Assembly (NCBI RefSeq): GCF_029846635.1
Contig: NZ_JARVTG010000001.1
Span: 1,394,501 to 1,458,500, forward strand
Reading direction: 5' to 3'
DNA from: Pokkaliibacter sp. MBI-7
GTDB taxonomy: Bacteria > Pseudomonadota > Gammaproteobacteria > Pseudomonadales > Balneatricaceae
DNA: 64,000 nt
Shown here piece after piece: positions 32,988-41,746 of this stretch. The translations under genes and the position numbers were made by a program. The first letter of the stretch is position 1; the number at the start of each line of letters is the position of its first letter. The notes under the pieces were generated by a model. It made no database searches, was not told where the DNA came from, and worked only from the letters and a program-made list of their open reading frames with translations.

Positions 32988-33015
32988 TTGCACTGGATGA
33001 AAAGCCGGATAAACT
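32988..33015 (+). promoter_or_regulatory. Candidate recN promoter
   Basis: TTGCAC (32988-32993) and TAAACT (33010-33015) are 16 bases apart, directly before the LexA box and 37 bases before the recN ATG. Each box matches the sigma-70 consensus moderately (four of six). Confidence 0.45.
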
Positions 33016-33016
33016 A

Positions 33017-33032
33017 CTGGATATAAAACCAG
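33017..33032 (+). promoter_or_regulatory. LexA (SOS) box of recN
   Basis: CTGGATATAAAACCAG has the CTG-N10-CAG form with an AT-rich centre, as in the gammaproteobacterial SOS box; the symmetry extends one base on each side (A and T). It sits over the expected transcription start, 20 bases before the ATG, so LexA would block recN until DNA damage. Confidence 0.8.
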
Positions 33033-33051
33033 TCTATGACGGGGAAACGTC

Positions 33052-34722
33052 ATGCTCTGCCAACTTACCATTCGCAACGTTGCTATTGTTGAACACCTGG
33101 ATCTCGAGCTTCCAGGCGGTATGCTTGCCGTCAGCGGCGAGACCGGTGCAGGCAAGTCCATCATGCTGGACGCATTGGCTCTGGCACTGGGGGATCGTGG
33201 CGATGCTGGCTGTGTCCGGCATGGAAGTGACAAAGCAGATATAAGCGCCTGCTTTGATATTCAAGCCATTCCCCAGGCACAGGAATGGCTGGCAGAACGT
33301 GACATGCTGCAGGATCATCAATGTATCTTACGCCGCACTATCAGCGCTGAGGGCAGATCACGCGCCTGGATCAACGGCCAGCCATGCAATTTACAGGAAT
33401 TACGTCAGCTGGGTGAACATCTGCTGGAAATCCACGGTCAGCATGCTCACCAGAAACTACTAAACCCCCATACTCATCAGTACTTTCTCGATGATTATGC
33501 ACAGCTGACAGAAACAACGACGGCAGTTGGCCTGTCATTTAAAAGCTGGCAAAAGCGCTTGCAGCACTGGCAGACGGTGCAAGAGCGCAGTAAAGAAGAT
33601 CAAGCGAAGGTACAACTATTGAGTTATCAGGTAGAGGAGCTTCAACAGCTGAATGTGCGCCATGGCGAGCTCGAGGAACTGGAGCAGGAGCAGAAAATCC
33701 TTGCCAATGCCGAATATAACCTGCGTTTAGGCCAACAACTTGTCGAGCTTACCCGCGATGGCGACGAGAACCTGCAGGATCAGTTACGTCGATGCCGTTC
33801 ATTGCTCAATCAGATGCAGTTACCACGCGCGACTCTGGATGAAGTCGACACGTTACTTGATAGTGCCGCCATTCAATTGGATGAAGCGCTGAACTCGCTT
33901 CAGCACGGTCTGGATCAGTGTGAAATCAGCCCGGAACGGTTGCAGGATGTGGATGAGCGACTGCATCTGATTTATTCCCTTGCCCGAAAACATCGCATTG
34001 ATCCATATGGGATTCCAGCATTTCAACAGCAGCTGGAAGCAGAGCTGGCAGATCTCAATATTGATGATGACCAGTTAGCCGCCCTGGAGGCAGATGTAGC
34101 AACTCATTTTGAGCATTACCTGATGCTGGCCGAGAAACTCAGTGCACAGCGCCAACAAGCAGCAGAACAGCTGAGCAACCAGGTAGTGGAGCAGTTACGG
34201 GCACTGAGCATGCCACATAGCCGTTTTATTGCTCAGATCAGCCGTCTGGAAACGGCACAATATAATGCCAAGGGTATTGATCAGGTCGAGTTTCTGTTAA
34301 GCGCCAACCCTGGCCAACCACCACGCGCACTACATAAAGTGGCCTCTGGTGGAGAATTGTCACGAATCAGCCTAGCCATTCAGGTCGTAGCCGCGCACGC
34401 CAGTACCATGCCTACCCTGATTTTTGATGAGGTGGATGTCGGAATTGGCGGCGCTGTTGCGGAAGTGGTTGGCAAGCTGCTACGCCAGCTGGGGGACCGG
34501 GTGCAGGTCATGTGCGTTACCCATCAGCCTCAAGTTGCCGCTCAGGCCCATCATCACCTGTTTGTCAGCAAAGAAGTTCGCCAAGGTCTGACCCACTCTC
34601 GCATTCATCGCCTCAGTGATAACCAGCGGGTAGACGAAATTGCCCGCATGCTGGGTGGCTCTGAGCTTTCCCATCATGCCCGGGCTCATGCTGAAGCAAT
34701 GCTCAACCAGCTTCCACACTGA
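33052..34722 (+). CDS. recN: DNA repair protein RecN
   Basis: SMC-like ATPase acting early in double-strand-break repair. 556 residues: Walker A GETGAGKSIMLDALALALGD near residue 30, a central coiled coil (about 160-360), then the ABC signature ALHKVASGGELSRISLAI and Walker B PTLIFDEVDVGIGG. The LexA box upstream supports SOS induction. It converges on fur across a bidirectional terminator. Confidence 0.97.
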   Translation: MLCQLTIRNVAIVEHLDLELPGGMLAVSGETGAGKSIMLDALALALGDRGDAGCVRHGSDKADISACFDIQAIPQAQEWLAERDMLQDHQCILRRTISAEGRSRAWINGQPCNLQELRQLGEHLLEIHGQHAHQKLLNPHTHQYFLDDYAQLTETTTAVGLSFKSWQKRLQHWQTVQERSKEDQAKVQLLSYQVEELQQLNVRHGELEELEQEQKILANAEYNLRLGQQLVELTRDGDENLQDQLRRCRSLLNQMQLPRATLDEVDTLLDSAAIQLDEALNSLQHGLDQCEISPERLQDVDERLHLIYSLARKHRIDPYGIPAFQQQLEAELADLNIDDDQLAALEADVATHFEHYLMLAEKLSAQRQQAAEQLSNQVVEQLRALSMPHSRFIAQISRLETAQYNAKGIDQVEFLLSANPGQPPRALHKVASGGELSRISLAIQVVAAHASTMPTLIFDEVDVGIGGAVAEVVGKLLRQLGDRVQVMCVTHQPQVAAQAHHHLFVSKEVRQGLTHSRIHRLSDNQRVDEIARMLGGSELSHHARAHAEAMLNQLPH

Positions 34723-34766
34723 GTTCTTCAGTAAAGCGAGGCGCGCATAACGTCTCTGAAGAAATG

Positions 34767-34792
34767 AAAAAGCCTGCATATGCAGGCTTTTT
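34767..34792. terminator. Bidirectional terminator between recN and fur
   Basis: A perfect 26-base palindrome: AAAAAGCCTGCAT followed by its complement, ending in five T on each strand. It serves recN on the plus strand and fur on the minus strand. Confidence 0.85.
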
Positions 34793-34836
34793 AGTTAAAC
34801 GCAGTCATTATAGATGAATACGCTTGTAGACAGGGA

Positions 34837-35268
34837 TCAGATCTTCCTTTCCTTATCAGCATCTTTATAGATGCCATACAGGTAGATAGTCCGATCAGTC
34901 AGGATAAAGCCGTTTTCTTCGGCAATTTCCTGAAGGCGTTTGTTGATAACAGGGTCAGAAAACTCACGTACAACACCTGATTTCACGCAAACGATATGGT
35001 CATGTTTATCATCCGATGACAGTTCGAATACCGAGTGGCCGCCTTCAAAATGATGACGTACCACCAAACCTGCAGCTTCGAACTGAGTCAGCACGCGATA
35101 AACGGTGGCCAAGCCAACATCCTCACCCTGCTCCATCAGAATCCGATAGATATCTTCTGCACTCCAGTGGTCCTGCTCACCAGCCTGCTCCAGGATCTGA
35201 TAGATCTTGACGCGCGGGAGAGTGATCTTCAGGCCGGCTTTGCGCAGCTCTTGATTTTCTAATGCCAT
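34837..35268 (-). CDS. fur: Ferric uptake regulator Fur
   Basis: Iron-sensing repressor of 143 residues. The winged-helix domain has AEDIYRILMEQGEDVGLATVY; the metal-binding hinge shows HHFEGGHSVFELSSDDKHDH. The E. coli CxxC zinc pair is reduced to one cysteine (C94, CVKS), as in Pseudomonas Fur, so a structural Zn(Cys)4 site is unlikely. Start ATG 35268 (MALENQELRKAGLK) fits the family; a longer frame to 35310 does not. It is divergent from bamE, a common arrangement. Confidence 0.96.
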   Translation of the reverse strand: MALENQELRKAGLKITLPRVKIYQILEQAGEQDHWSAEDIYRILMEQGEDVGLATVYRVLTQFEAAGLVVRHHFEGGHSVFELSSDDKHDHIVCVKSGVVREFSDPVINKRLQEIAEENGFILTDRTIYLYGIYKDADKERKI

Positions 35269-35352
35269 AAGCAAATTCTCTGTGCTCTTCGCAGTAGGTG
35301 GCAACATCATGTATTATTCCGTGCCAACGAAGATATTGGAAGTCATTAGGCA

Positions 35353-35712
35353 ATGCAAAAAGCACTCATTTTAAGCTGCTCCTTGCTTCTAGGTGCCTGT
35401 TCATATTTCCCGGGCATTCACCGCATTGAAGTCCAGCAGGGCAACCTGGTTACTCAGGACATGCTCAACCAGCTCAAGCCTGGTATGACCAAAGCGCAAG
35501 TGCGCTACGTGCTTGGCACGCCATTACTGGTGGACACTTTCAATCAGCAGCGCTGGGACTATCTCTATCGCCTTGAAAAAGCCGATGGCGAACTGGAGAG
35601 CAAAACTATCAGCCTATACTTCCAGAACGACAAGCTAGCCAACGTACAGGGGGATATGCGCCCAGGTGCACCTGCTGAGAGCGACCCGACCACGGCAGAC
35701 AAAGCCCAGTAG
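35353..35712 (+). CDS. bamE: Outer-membrane assembly lipoprotein BamE
   Basis: Lipoprotein of the Bam complex that folds outer-membrane beta-barrels (SmpA/OmlA). 119 residues: lipobox LLGAC (Cys16), GNLVTQDMLNQLKPGMTKAQ, VRYVLGTPLLVDTFNQQRWD and a C-terminal unstructured tail. It lies next to fur as in Pseudomonas omlA. Confidence 0.95.
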   Translation: MQKALILSCSLLLGACSYFPGIHRIEVQQGNLVTQDMLNQLKPGMTKAQVRYVLGTPLLVDTFNQQRWDYLYRLEKADGELESKTISLYFQNDKLANVQGDMRPGAPAESDPTTADKAQ

Positions 35713-35725
35713 TAGCGATATAAGC

Positions 35726-35758
35726 CTGATCAGTCGGCAGCTTCTGCCTACTGATCAG
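35726..35758. terminator. Hairpin between convergent bamE and rnfH
   Basis: Arms CTGATCAGTCGGCAG and CTGCCTACTGATCAG pair except for one mismatch, with a 3-base loop, 14 bases past the bamE stop. No T tract follows on either strand. It probably marks a transcript end for either gene. Confidence 0.45.
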
Positions 35759-35824
35759 CCCCAATTTACGTTAACTTCAACAATCCCTTTTATAGCCCAC
35801 TGCCGACTTACACTACCACAATGT

Positions 35825-36142
35825 TTAGTCTGCCCGACCAGCCTTGGCCTTAGCTGCGCGATTAGCACGTGCCTGCTTCGGATCTACTTTAAGTGGCCGA
35901 TATAATTCAACCCGCTCTCCTTCGCGCAGGGCCTGCTGCTTTGGATTACGCACCGCTTTCCCGAAGATACCCATGGGTTGAGTTTCAGGATCAATTTCCG
36001 GGTAGTAATCTACGATGCCCGACTGCACTACAGCCTGGTAAAGGCTGCAACCTTCCTCAATTTGCAGAGGAATGATCATTTGATCAGTGGGCAAAGCATA
36101 TGCCACTTCGACACTGATCATCTTTGCTTCAGGCTTTGCCAT
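35825..36142 (-). CDS. RnfH family ubiquitin-like protein (RatB)
   Basis: 105 residues with a beta-grasp ubiquitin-like pattern: SVEVAYALPTDQMIIPLQIE, GIFGKAVRNPKQQALREGER and VELYRPLKVDPKQARANRA. The basic C-terminal tail (about 85-105) is usual. The role is not established despite the names RnfH and RatB. Its start overlaps the end of ratA by 14 bases, so the two are translated together. Confidence 0.9.
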   Translation of the reverse strand: MAKPEAKMISVEVAYALPTDQMIIPLQIEEGCSLYQAVVQSGIVDYYPEIDPETQPMGIFGKAVRNPKQQALREGERVELYRPLKVDPKQARANRAAKAKAGRAD

Positions 36143-36566
36143 AAAGTACCTCTGCCCGTTTGCAGAACGCCTCTACCATCGTGGTAGCAATCTGGTTGAA
36201 CACCTTGCCCATCGCCATTCCGGCCAGTTTGTTAGCAAAATCAAAGCTGAGACTGAGCGACACTTTACATGCCTGCTCATTCAGCTCCTTGAAATCCCAC
36301 TTACCGGTCAGCTGCCGAAACGGCCCTTCAACCAGCTCCAGTTGAATGAAGGCTGGACGTTGCAGTCGGTTCCTGGTCGTAAAGGTGTACTTAAGACCTC
36401 CTTTACTGACGTCGACAGAAGCCACCATCTCCTCATCAGTGACCGAAATGATTCGGGTCGCGGAGCACCAGGGCAAAAACTGTGGGTAGGCGGCCACGTC
36501 ATTCACGATATCGAACATGGATGCAGCTGAGTGCATGACCAACGCACTGCGATCTACCGTTGTCAT
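36129..36566 (-). CDS. ratA: RatA-like START/Bet v1 domain protein
   Basis: 145 residues with the polyketide-cyclase/START fold pattern: MFDIVNDVAAYPQFLPWCSA, FTTRNRLQRPAFIQLELVEG and KVSLSLSFDFANKL. In E. coli RatA was reported to block 70S formation; eukaryotic and bacterial relatives (Coq10) bind ubiquinone, an equally likely role here. AGGAGG precedes the ATG at 36566. smpB, a usual neighbour, is absent. Confidence 0.88.
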   Translation of the reverse strand: MTTVDRSALVMHSAASMFDIVNDVAAYPQFLPWCSATRIISVTDEEMVASVDVSKGGLKYTFTTRNRLQRPAFIQLELVEGPFRQLTGKWDFKELNEQACKVSLSLSFDFANKLAGMAMGKVFNQIATTMVEAFCKRAEVLYGKA

Positions 36567-36629
36567 GAATCCTCCTAAAAGCGAGTGCCTCTGCACCCGC
36601 TGTCTCGCAGATCGTACTCTCTGCCGAAC

Positions 36630-37985
36630 TTACTGGAAGAACAGGTTAAAGATAAACACTGTCAACACAAGTACGGGGGCTACAAAACGGGTTACATAGA
36701 ACCACAGTTTGTACGAGAGAGCAGAGACGCCCAGCTCTTCGTGGCTGAAGCGGCTCTTGACGATCCAGCTGGAGAAAATGGCGACGAACAGACCACCCAG
36801 TGGCAACATAATATTGGCGGTCACATAGTCGAGGAAATCAAAGATCCCTTTACCGAACAGGTGCACGTTGCTCCACTCGTTAAATGACAACAGCGCTGCA
36901 ATACCCAGCAACCATCCAACTACGCCGAGTACCAGACATGCCATCGGGCGACGGAAACCAAAGCGCTCAACCAGGAAAGCGATCGAGGGCTCCATCAGTG
37001 AAATGGCGGATGTCCAGGCAGCAATGGCGACCAGAACAAAGAACAGGAAACCAAATATCTGCCCCATCGGCATATTGCCAAAGGCAACCGGCAGAGTGAC
37101 AAACATCAGCCCGGGACCTGCACCGGGATCCATGTTGTTGGCAAAGACGATGGGAAAAATAGCCAAACCAGCTACCAGGGCAACGAAAGTGTCCAAGAAC
37201 ACAACCGCCATCGCAGTACTACCAATAGATGCTTGTTTCGTCATGTAGGAACCGTAGGCAATCATGGTCCCCATGCCCAGACTGAGGGTAAAGAAGGCAT
37301 GCCCTAGTGCAACCAGCACTGCGTTCCAGGTCAGTTTTTCAGGCTCAAAATCAAACATGAAATGGAACGCATCAGCAAAACGCCCAGTACTGATACCGTA
37401 CCCTAGTACCACAAACAGAAGAATAAACAGCGCAGGCATCAGTATGCGGATACTGCGCTCCAGCCCTTCATTAACCCCTTTGACCAGAACGATCATGCTC
37501 AGAAAAGCAAAAACACTGTGCCAGATCAGCATGGTCACAGGGTCAGCCAATAGTCCCTTGAACGCTGCTCCCACCTGTTCAGCGCCAGCACCATTAAAGG
37601 TTCCTTGCGCCATATCGCTGACGTAGGCTAACACCCAACCGCCCACTACCGAGTAGAAACCAAAGATTAGAAAGCCAGCCAGCGCGCCCATCCAGCCAAC
37701 AAATTGCCAGTTGGTACTGCGGCCAGACTCCTCTGCAACGTCACGCAGCGAGTTTGCAGGGCTTTGCCGACCACGACGTCCGATAAACACTTCCGCCATC
37801 ATCAGTGGCAAGCCGATCAGCGCCACACACAACAAATAAACCAGAACAAAGGCACCACCGCCGTTAACGCCGGTGATGTAAGGAAACTTCCAAATGTTAC
37901 CCAATCCCACTGCAGAACCGGTTGCCGCCATGATAAATACCCAGCGACTGGCCCACATACCATGAATGGACTCTTTTTTAAGCAT
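36630..37985 (-). CDS. Sodium-dependent transporter, SNF/NSS family
   Basis: Inner-membrane symporter of 451 residues with about 11-12 transmembrane helices. TM1 contains the sodium/substrate site ATGSAVGLGNIWKFPYITGV with NGGGAFVLVYLLC following, typical of the neurotransmitter:sodium symporter family (LeuT, MhsT). The substrate is probably an amino acid, but which one cannot be read from sequence. It ends 63 bases before ratA, both on the minus strand. The 262 bases upstream contain no gene. Confidence 0.9.
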   Translation of the reverse strand: MLKKESIHGMWASRWVFIMAATGSAVGLGNIWKFPYITGVNGGGAFVLVYLLCVALIGLPLMMAEVFIGRRGRQSPANSLRDVAEESGRSTNWQFVGWMGALAGFLIFGFYSVVGGWVLAYVSDMAQGTFNGAGAEQVGAAFKGLLADPVTMLIWHSVFAFLSMIVLVKGVNEGLERSIRILMPALFILLFVVLGYGISTGRFADAFHFMFDFEPEKLTWNAVLVALGHAFFTLSLGMGTMIAYGSYMTKQASIGSTAMAVVFLDTFVALVAGLAIFPIVFANNMDPGAGPGLMFVTLPVAFGNMPMGQIFGFLFFVLVAIAAWTSAISLMEPSIAFLVERFGFRRPMACLVLGVVGWLLGIAALLSFNEWSNVHLFGKGIFDFLDYVTANIMLPLGGLFVAIFSSWIVKSRFSHEELGVSALSYKLWFYVTRFVAPVLVLTVFIFNLFFQ

Positions 37986-38247
37986 CTCTTTTGTCTTCTC
38001 AGGAATCGAAAAAGCGGGAGATTTTTTCCCAACTTTTCATCAGTTGCAAGCCAGTGCGCGACATACTTTTCTAATTGCGACCAGCTAACACCACCGGCGC
38101 TCGCATAACCTCGAACGCCGGCAGCAGGTACAAGCTCACTGGAAATAGTAATTCGTCATGACCGTTCGGCGCCCCCCCAAAGGTGAAAGCCAACTCGCAC
38201 AACTGACATCACGACATCTCCACCAGCAGGTTAGAGTGAACACTCAA

Positions 38248-38991
38248 TCAGAGCTGGCGTTGACGTACCGCCTCAAACAGACACACTCCCGTAGCAACCG
38301 AAACGTTCAGGCTACTGACTTCTCCGGCCATCGGAATGCTGACCAAGGTGTCACAGCACTCCCGTGTCAAACGCCGCATACCACTGCCTTCCGCGCCCAT
38401 GATCAGTGCCATCGGCCCTTTGAGGTTAGCCTCATAGACGGTTTGTTCTGCCTCACCCGCCGTACCAATCATCCAGATACCCCGCTCCTGCATGCTGCGC
38501 AGGGTACGGGCGAGGTTGGTTACCTGTACGTAGGGCACGGCCTCAGCGGCTCCACAAGCTACTTTGACGGCGGTGCTGTTCAGTGGCGCAGACTTGTCTT
38601 TGGGAGCGATCACCGCGTGAACACCTGCGGCATCCGCAGTACGTAAACAGGCACCCAGATTATGAGGGTCTGTCACGCCGTCCAGCACTAGAATAAAGGG
38701 AGTATCCTCCAACTGGTCCAGATAAGTTTCCAGCCAGTTCTCAGTCTGCGCACGTTGCGGTTCAACCTTCGCGGCAACACCCTGATGCACTCCCTCAACC
38801 TCGGCATCCAGCTCCTGGCGACTGACAAGCTTGACCTTCACAAACTTGCTTTGTGCCAGCTCCAGTATTGTTTCAATGCGCTGGTCCCGGCGTCCCTGCT
38901 GTACCCATAATTCGCGAATGCGCTTGGCATCCCGCTTCAGCAAGGTCTGCACACTATGCAGACCAAAAGCCCAATCCAAATTCTGTGACAT
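38248..38991 (-). CDS. rlmB: 23S rRNA (guanosine-2251-2'-O) methyltransferase
   Basis: SPOUT-class enzyme methylating the ribose of G2251 in the P loop. 247 residues: N-terminal substrate-binding domain with FGLHSVQTLLKRD, then LVLDGVTDPHNLGACLRTAD (motif 1), IMGAEGSGMRRL (motif 2) and IPMAGEVSSLNVSVATGVCL (motif 3), forming the SAM knot. It follows rnr by 52 bases, the standard order. Confidence 0.96.
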   Translation of the reverse strand: MSQNLDWAFGLHSVQTLLKRDAKRIRELWVQQGRRDQRIETILELAQSKFVKVKLVSRQELDAEVEGVHQGVAAKVEPQRAQTENWLETYLDQLEDTPFILVLDGVTDPHNLGACLRTADAAGVHAVIAPKDKSAPLNSTAVKVACGAAEAVPYVQVTNLARTLRSMQERGIWMIGTAGEAEQTVYEANLKGPMALIMGAEGSGMRRLTRECCDTLVSIPMAGEVSSLNVSVATGVCLFEAVRQRQL

Positions 38992-39043
38992 GTCTATTAC
39001 TCAGTCCGGCAACTAGGCCGAGGTCAATCTTATGCAACGTTAC

Positions 39044-41524
39044 TCAATGTGGCTGCGCGTGCTTTTTATTGGCGCGGCTGGTTTCCTTGGCCTTACGCTT
39101 GGCCTTGATACTGGCCTTTACCTTCGCCTTACGTGCTTTCTTTTCCTTGCCAGCACTGGCAGTACTGCTGTCCTTGGGTTTGCGGCTGCCCGTTCCTTTA
39201 CCACCTGACTTTGCTCCGGTCGTACCGACCTTTTCTTGCGACGCCGTTCGTGCAAGTGCAGGAGGAATATCGCCGTCACGCAAGCGATCACGAACGGACT
39301 TGCTCACCCGGCGTGCCGGTCCTTCTATAAGTTCAAAGTCGATTTTCCGCTCATCCAGATCGACGCGACTGACTTTTACCCGTACCTGATCACCAAGACG
39401 GAAGCTCTTGCCGGTACGCTCTCCTTTCAGACGCTGGAAGGCGGCATCGTAATGATAGTAGTCACCGGGCAGTCCACTGACATGCACCAGTCCTTCAACA
39501 TAGACTTCACTCAACTCGATAAAGCAGCCGAAGTTGGTCACTGCAGAAATGACGCCCTGATATTCCTCACCCACCCGGTGACTCATGTACTCGCACTTCA
39601 GCCATGACACGACATCACGCGATGCTTCGTCGGAGCGGCGCTCGGTCGAGGAGCACTGTTCACCCAAAGCCACCATGGCCTGCAGATCATAGTGGTAGCC
39701 ATACAACGCCCCTTCATTCTGCTCCCGACGCAGCAAAGCACGGATAGCACGGTGCACCAGCAGATCAGGATAGCGGCGGATTGGTGAAGTGAAATGCGTA
39801 TAAGCCTTGTAGCCTAGGCCAAAATGCCCCTCATTATCGGGGCTGTATACCGCCTGACTCATGGAGCGCAGCAGCATGGTCTGGATCGGGTGATAATCTG
39901 GTCGCTGCTGAATACTGCTCAGCAGTGCCTGATAATCAGAAGGCTGCGGTTTGTCGCCGCCACTGAGGTTCAGACCCAGCGGTGCCAGATAGGCTCGTAA
40001 CTTATCCAGACGCTCAGCTTTTGGCCCTTCATGGATACGATACAAGGCAGGTAACTTGTTCTTTTGCAGGAATCGGGCAGCACAGACGTTGGCACACAGC
40101 ATACATTCTTCAATCAGGCGGTGAGCCTCATTGCGCTGCACTGGCACCACTTGATCAATCTTGCGTCCTTCACCGAACACAATACGCGTTTCCGTTGTTT
40201 CAAAATCGATCGCACCGCGCACATCTCGTGCTACCCGCAACGCATGATACAACTCAAACAACGCTTCCAGATGGGGCACCAGCGCCGTGTAGCGCTGCCT
40301 CAGCTCCTGACCGTCACTGCTGTCGGGGCGCTCCAGCATCTGGCTGACCTTGGTATAGGTCAACCGTGCCTGCGACTGGAATACAGCCTCATAGAATTTA
40401 TATCCACTGATATTCCCAGCGGCACTGATCGTGGCCTCACACACCATAGCCAGGCGATCTACCTGAGGGTTCAGTGAGCACAGACCATTGGAAATTTTCT
40501 CCGGCAGCATCGGTACCACCTGCCCCGGGAAGTACGTGGAGTTGCCGCGTTTCAGTGCCTCCTGATCCAGAGCTGTTCCGGGGCGGATATAGTGAGACAC
40601 GTCAGCGATAGCAACATACAAACGCCAGCCTCCGCCTTTCTTACGTTCAGCGTAGACAGCATCATCAAAATCGCGGGCGTCTTCACCATCGATGGTCACC
40701 AGCGGCAAATGACGGAGATCGACTCGCCCTTGCTTGTCAGATTCAGCTACTTCTTCCGCGATGGCATCCAGCTCCGCCAGCGCTTCATCGGACCATTCAT
40801 TGGGTATGCCGTAGTTGTAGATAGCAACCTGGGTTTCCATACCTGGAGCCAGATGATCGCCCAGAATCTGAACAATCCGACCGACAGCATGGCCGCGCTT
40901 ACTGGGATACTCATCAATTTCGACCAGAACAACCTGCCCCTGACGAGCACGGACACTGCCATCAGCTCGGATCAGCACATCCTGAGCGATCTTGGTGTTA
41001 TCCGGCGTGACAAACGCGTTGCCGTACTCTTCGAAGTAGCGACCAACCAGGCGGGAAACCGCACGCTCAACGACTTCGACGATAGCCGCCTCACGACGCC
41101 CCTTGAAGTCTTCACCGCGCACTCTTACCAGTACCCGGTCACCATCAAACACCGCGCGCATCTGACGCTCGTGCAGATAGAGATCGTCAGAGCCATCGTC
41201 CGGTACGACAAATCCGAAGCCATCACGATGCCCCATCACGCGACCAGCGATCAGGTCCATCTTGTTGACAAGGCCGTATCCCCCCTTGCGGGTAAAGATC
41301 AGCTGTCCATCTCTTTCCATCGCCCGCAAACGACGACGCAGGGCTTCGATGCGCTCTTCGTCATGCAGTTCCAACGCCTCGCACAGCTGCTCGTGAGTCG
41401 CAGGACCCGCGAAGTTTTGCAGGTATTCCAGCAAAAACTCGCGACTGGGTACGGGGTTATCGTATTTTTCAGCTTCTCGCTGTGCGAAGGGATCATCATT
41501 TAGCGGGGGATTGTGATCGGACAC
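39044..41524 (-). CDS. rnr: Ribonuclease R
   Basis: 3'-5' exoribonuclease that degrades structured RNA and acts in trans-translation and rRNA quality control. About 826 residues: N-terminal winged helix, cold-shock domains, RNB catalytic core (IDGEDARDFDDAVYAERKKG and YFPGQVVPMLPEKISNGLCS), S1 domain, and a long Lys/Ala-rich tail from about 760. I start at GTG 41524 (VSDHNPPLNDD), with GGAG eight bases upstream; an open frame extending to 41653 has a non-family N-terminus. nsrR, its neighbour in E. coli, is absent. Confidence 0.95.
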   Translation of the reverse strand: MSDHNPPLNDDPFAQREAEKYDNPVPSREFLLEYLQNFAGPATHEQLCEALELHDEERIEALRRRLRAMERDGQLIFTRKGGYGLVNKMDLIAGRVMGHRDGFGFVVPDDGSDDLYLHERQMRAVFDGDRVLVRVRGEDFKGRREAAIVEVVERAVSRLVGRYFEEYGNAFVTPDNTKIAQDVLIRADGSVRARQGQVVLVEIDEYPSKRGHAVGRIVQILGDHLAPGMETQVAIYNYGIPNEWSDEALAELDAIAEEVAESDKQGRVDLRHLPLVTIDGEDARDFDDAVYAERKKGGGWRLYVAIADVSHYIRPGTALDQEALKRGNSTYFPGQVVPMLPEKISNGLCSLNPQVDRLAMVCEATISAAGNISGYKFYEAVFQSQARLTYTKVSQMLERPDSSDGQELRQRYTALVPHLEALFELYHALRVARDVRGAIDFETTETRIVFGEGRKIDQVVPVQRNEAHRLIEECMLCANVCAARFLQKNKLPALYRIHEGPKAERLDKLRAYLAPLGLNLSGGDKPQPSDYQALLSSIQQRPDYHPIQTMLLRSMSQAVYSPDNEGHFGLGYKAYTHFTSPIRRYPDLLVHRAIRALLRREQNEGALYGYHYDLQAMVALGEQCSSTERRSDEASRDVVSWLKCEYMSHRVGEEYQGVISAVTNFGCFIELSEVYVEGLVHVSGLPGDYYHYDAAFQRLKGERTGKSFRLGDQVRVKVSRVDLDERKIDFELIEGPARRVSKSVRDRLRDGDIPPALARTASQEKVGTTGAKSGGKGTGSRKPKDSSTASAGKEKKARKAKVKASIKAKRKAKETSRANKKHAQPH

Positions 41525-41702
41525 TGGCGATCTCCTAGGTAGGAATCCTGGCGAAACCGAACCACACGATTCGGACGCTGCCCAAAAAGCAGCTCTGTAT
41601 TTTTGCGCGATACCAGCACCGTATCGAGATAACGGAAATCTGCTGCGCAACAATCATGATTAAACACTGTCCTCCTTCCGGCACACACCAGAAAGCGTAG
41701 AC

Positions 41703-41731
41703 AAAAAACACAAGGGGGCTCAAGGCCCCCT
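41703..41731 (-). terminator. Intrinsic terminator of purA
   Basis: Arms AGGGGGC and GCCCCCT with a 5-base loop; on the minus strand TTGTGTTTTTTG follows. It lies 16 bases after the purA stop, so rnr, 180 bases further on, probably has its own promoter. Confidence 0.75.
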
Positions 41732-41746
41732 GCTCTTCACTGTGTT

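Noticed and set aside
35825..36566. RatAB as a toxin-antitoxin module
   Set aside because: Both are conserved housekeeping-type genes near bamE and fur in many genomes; the coenzyme-Q-binding-like fold and gene overlap do not by themselves indicate an addiction module.
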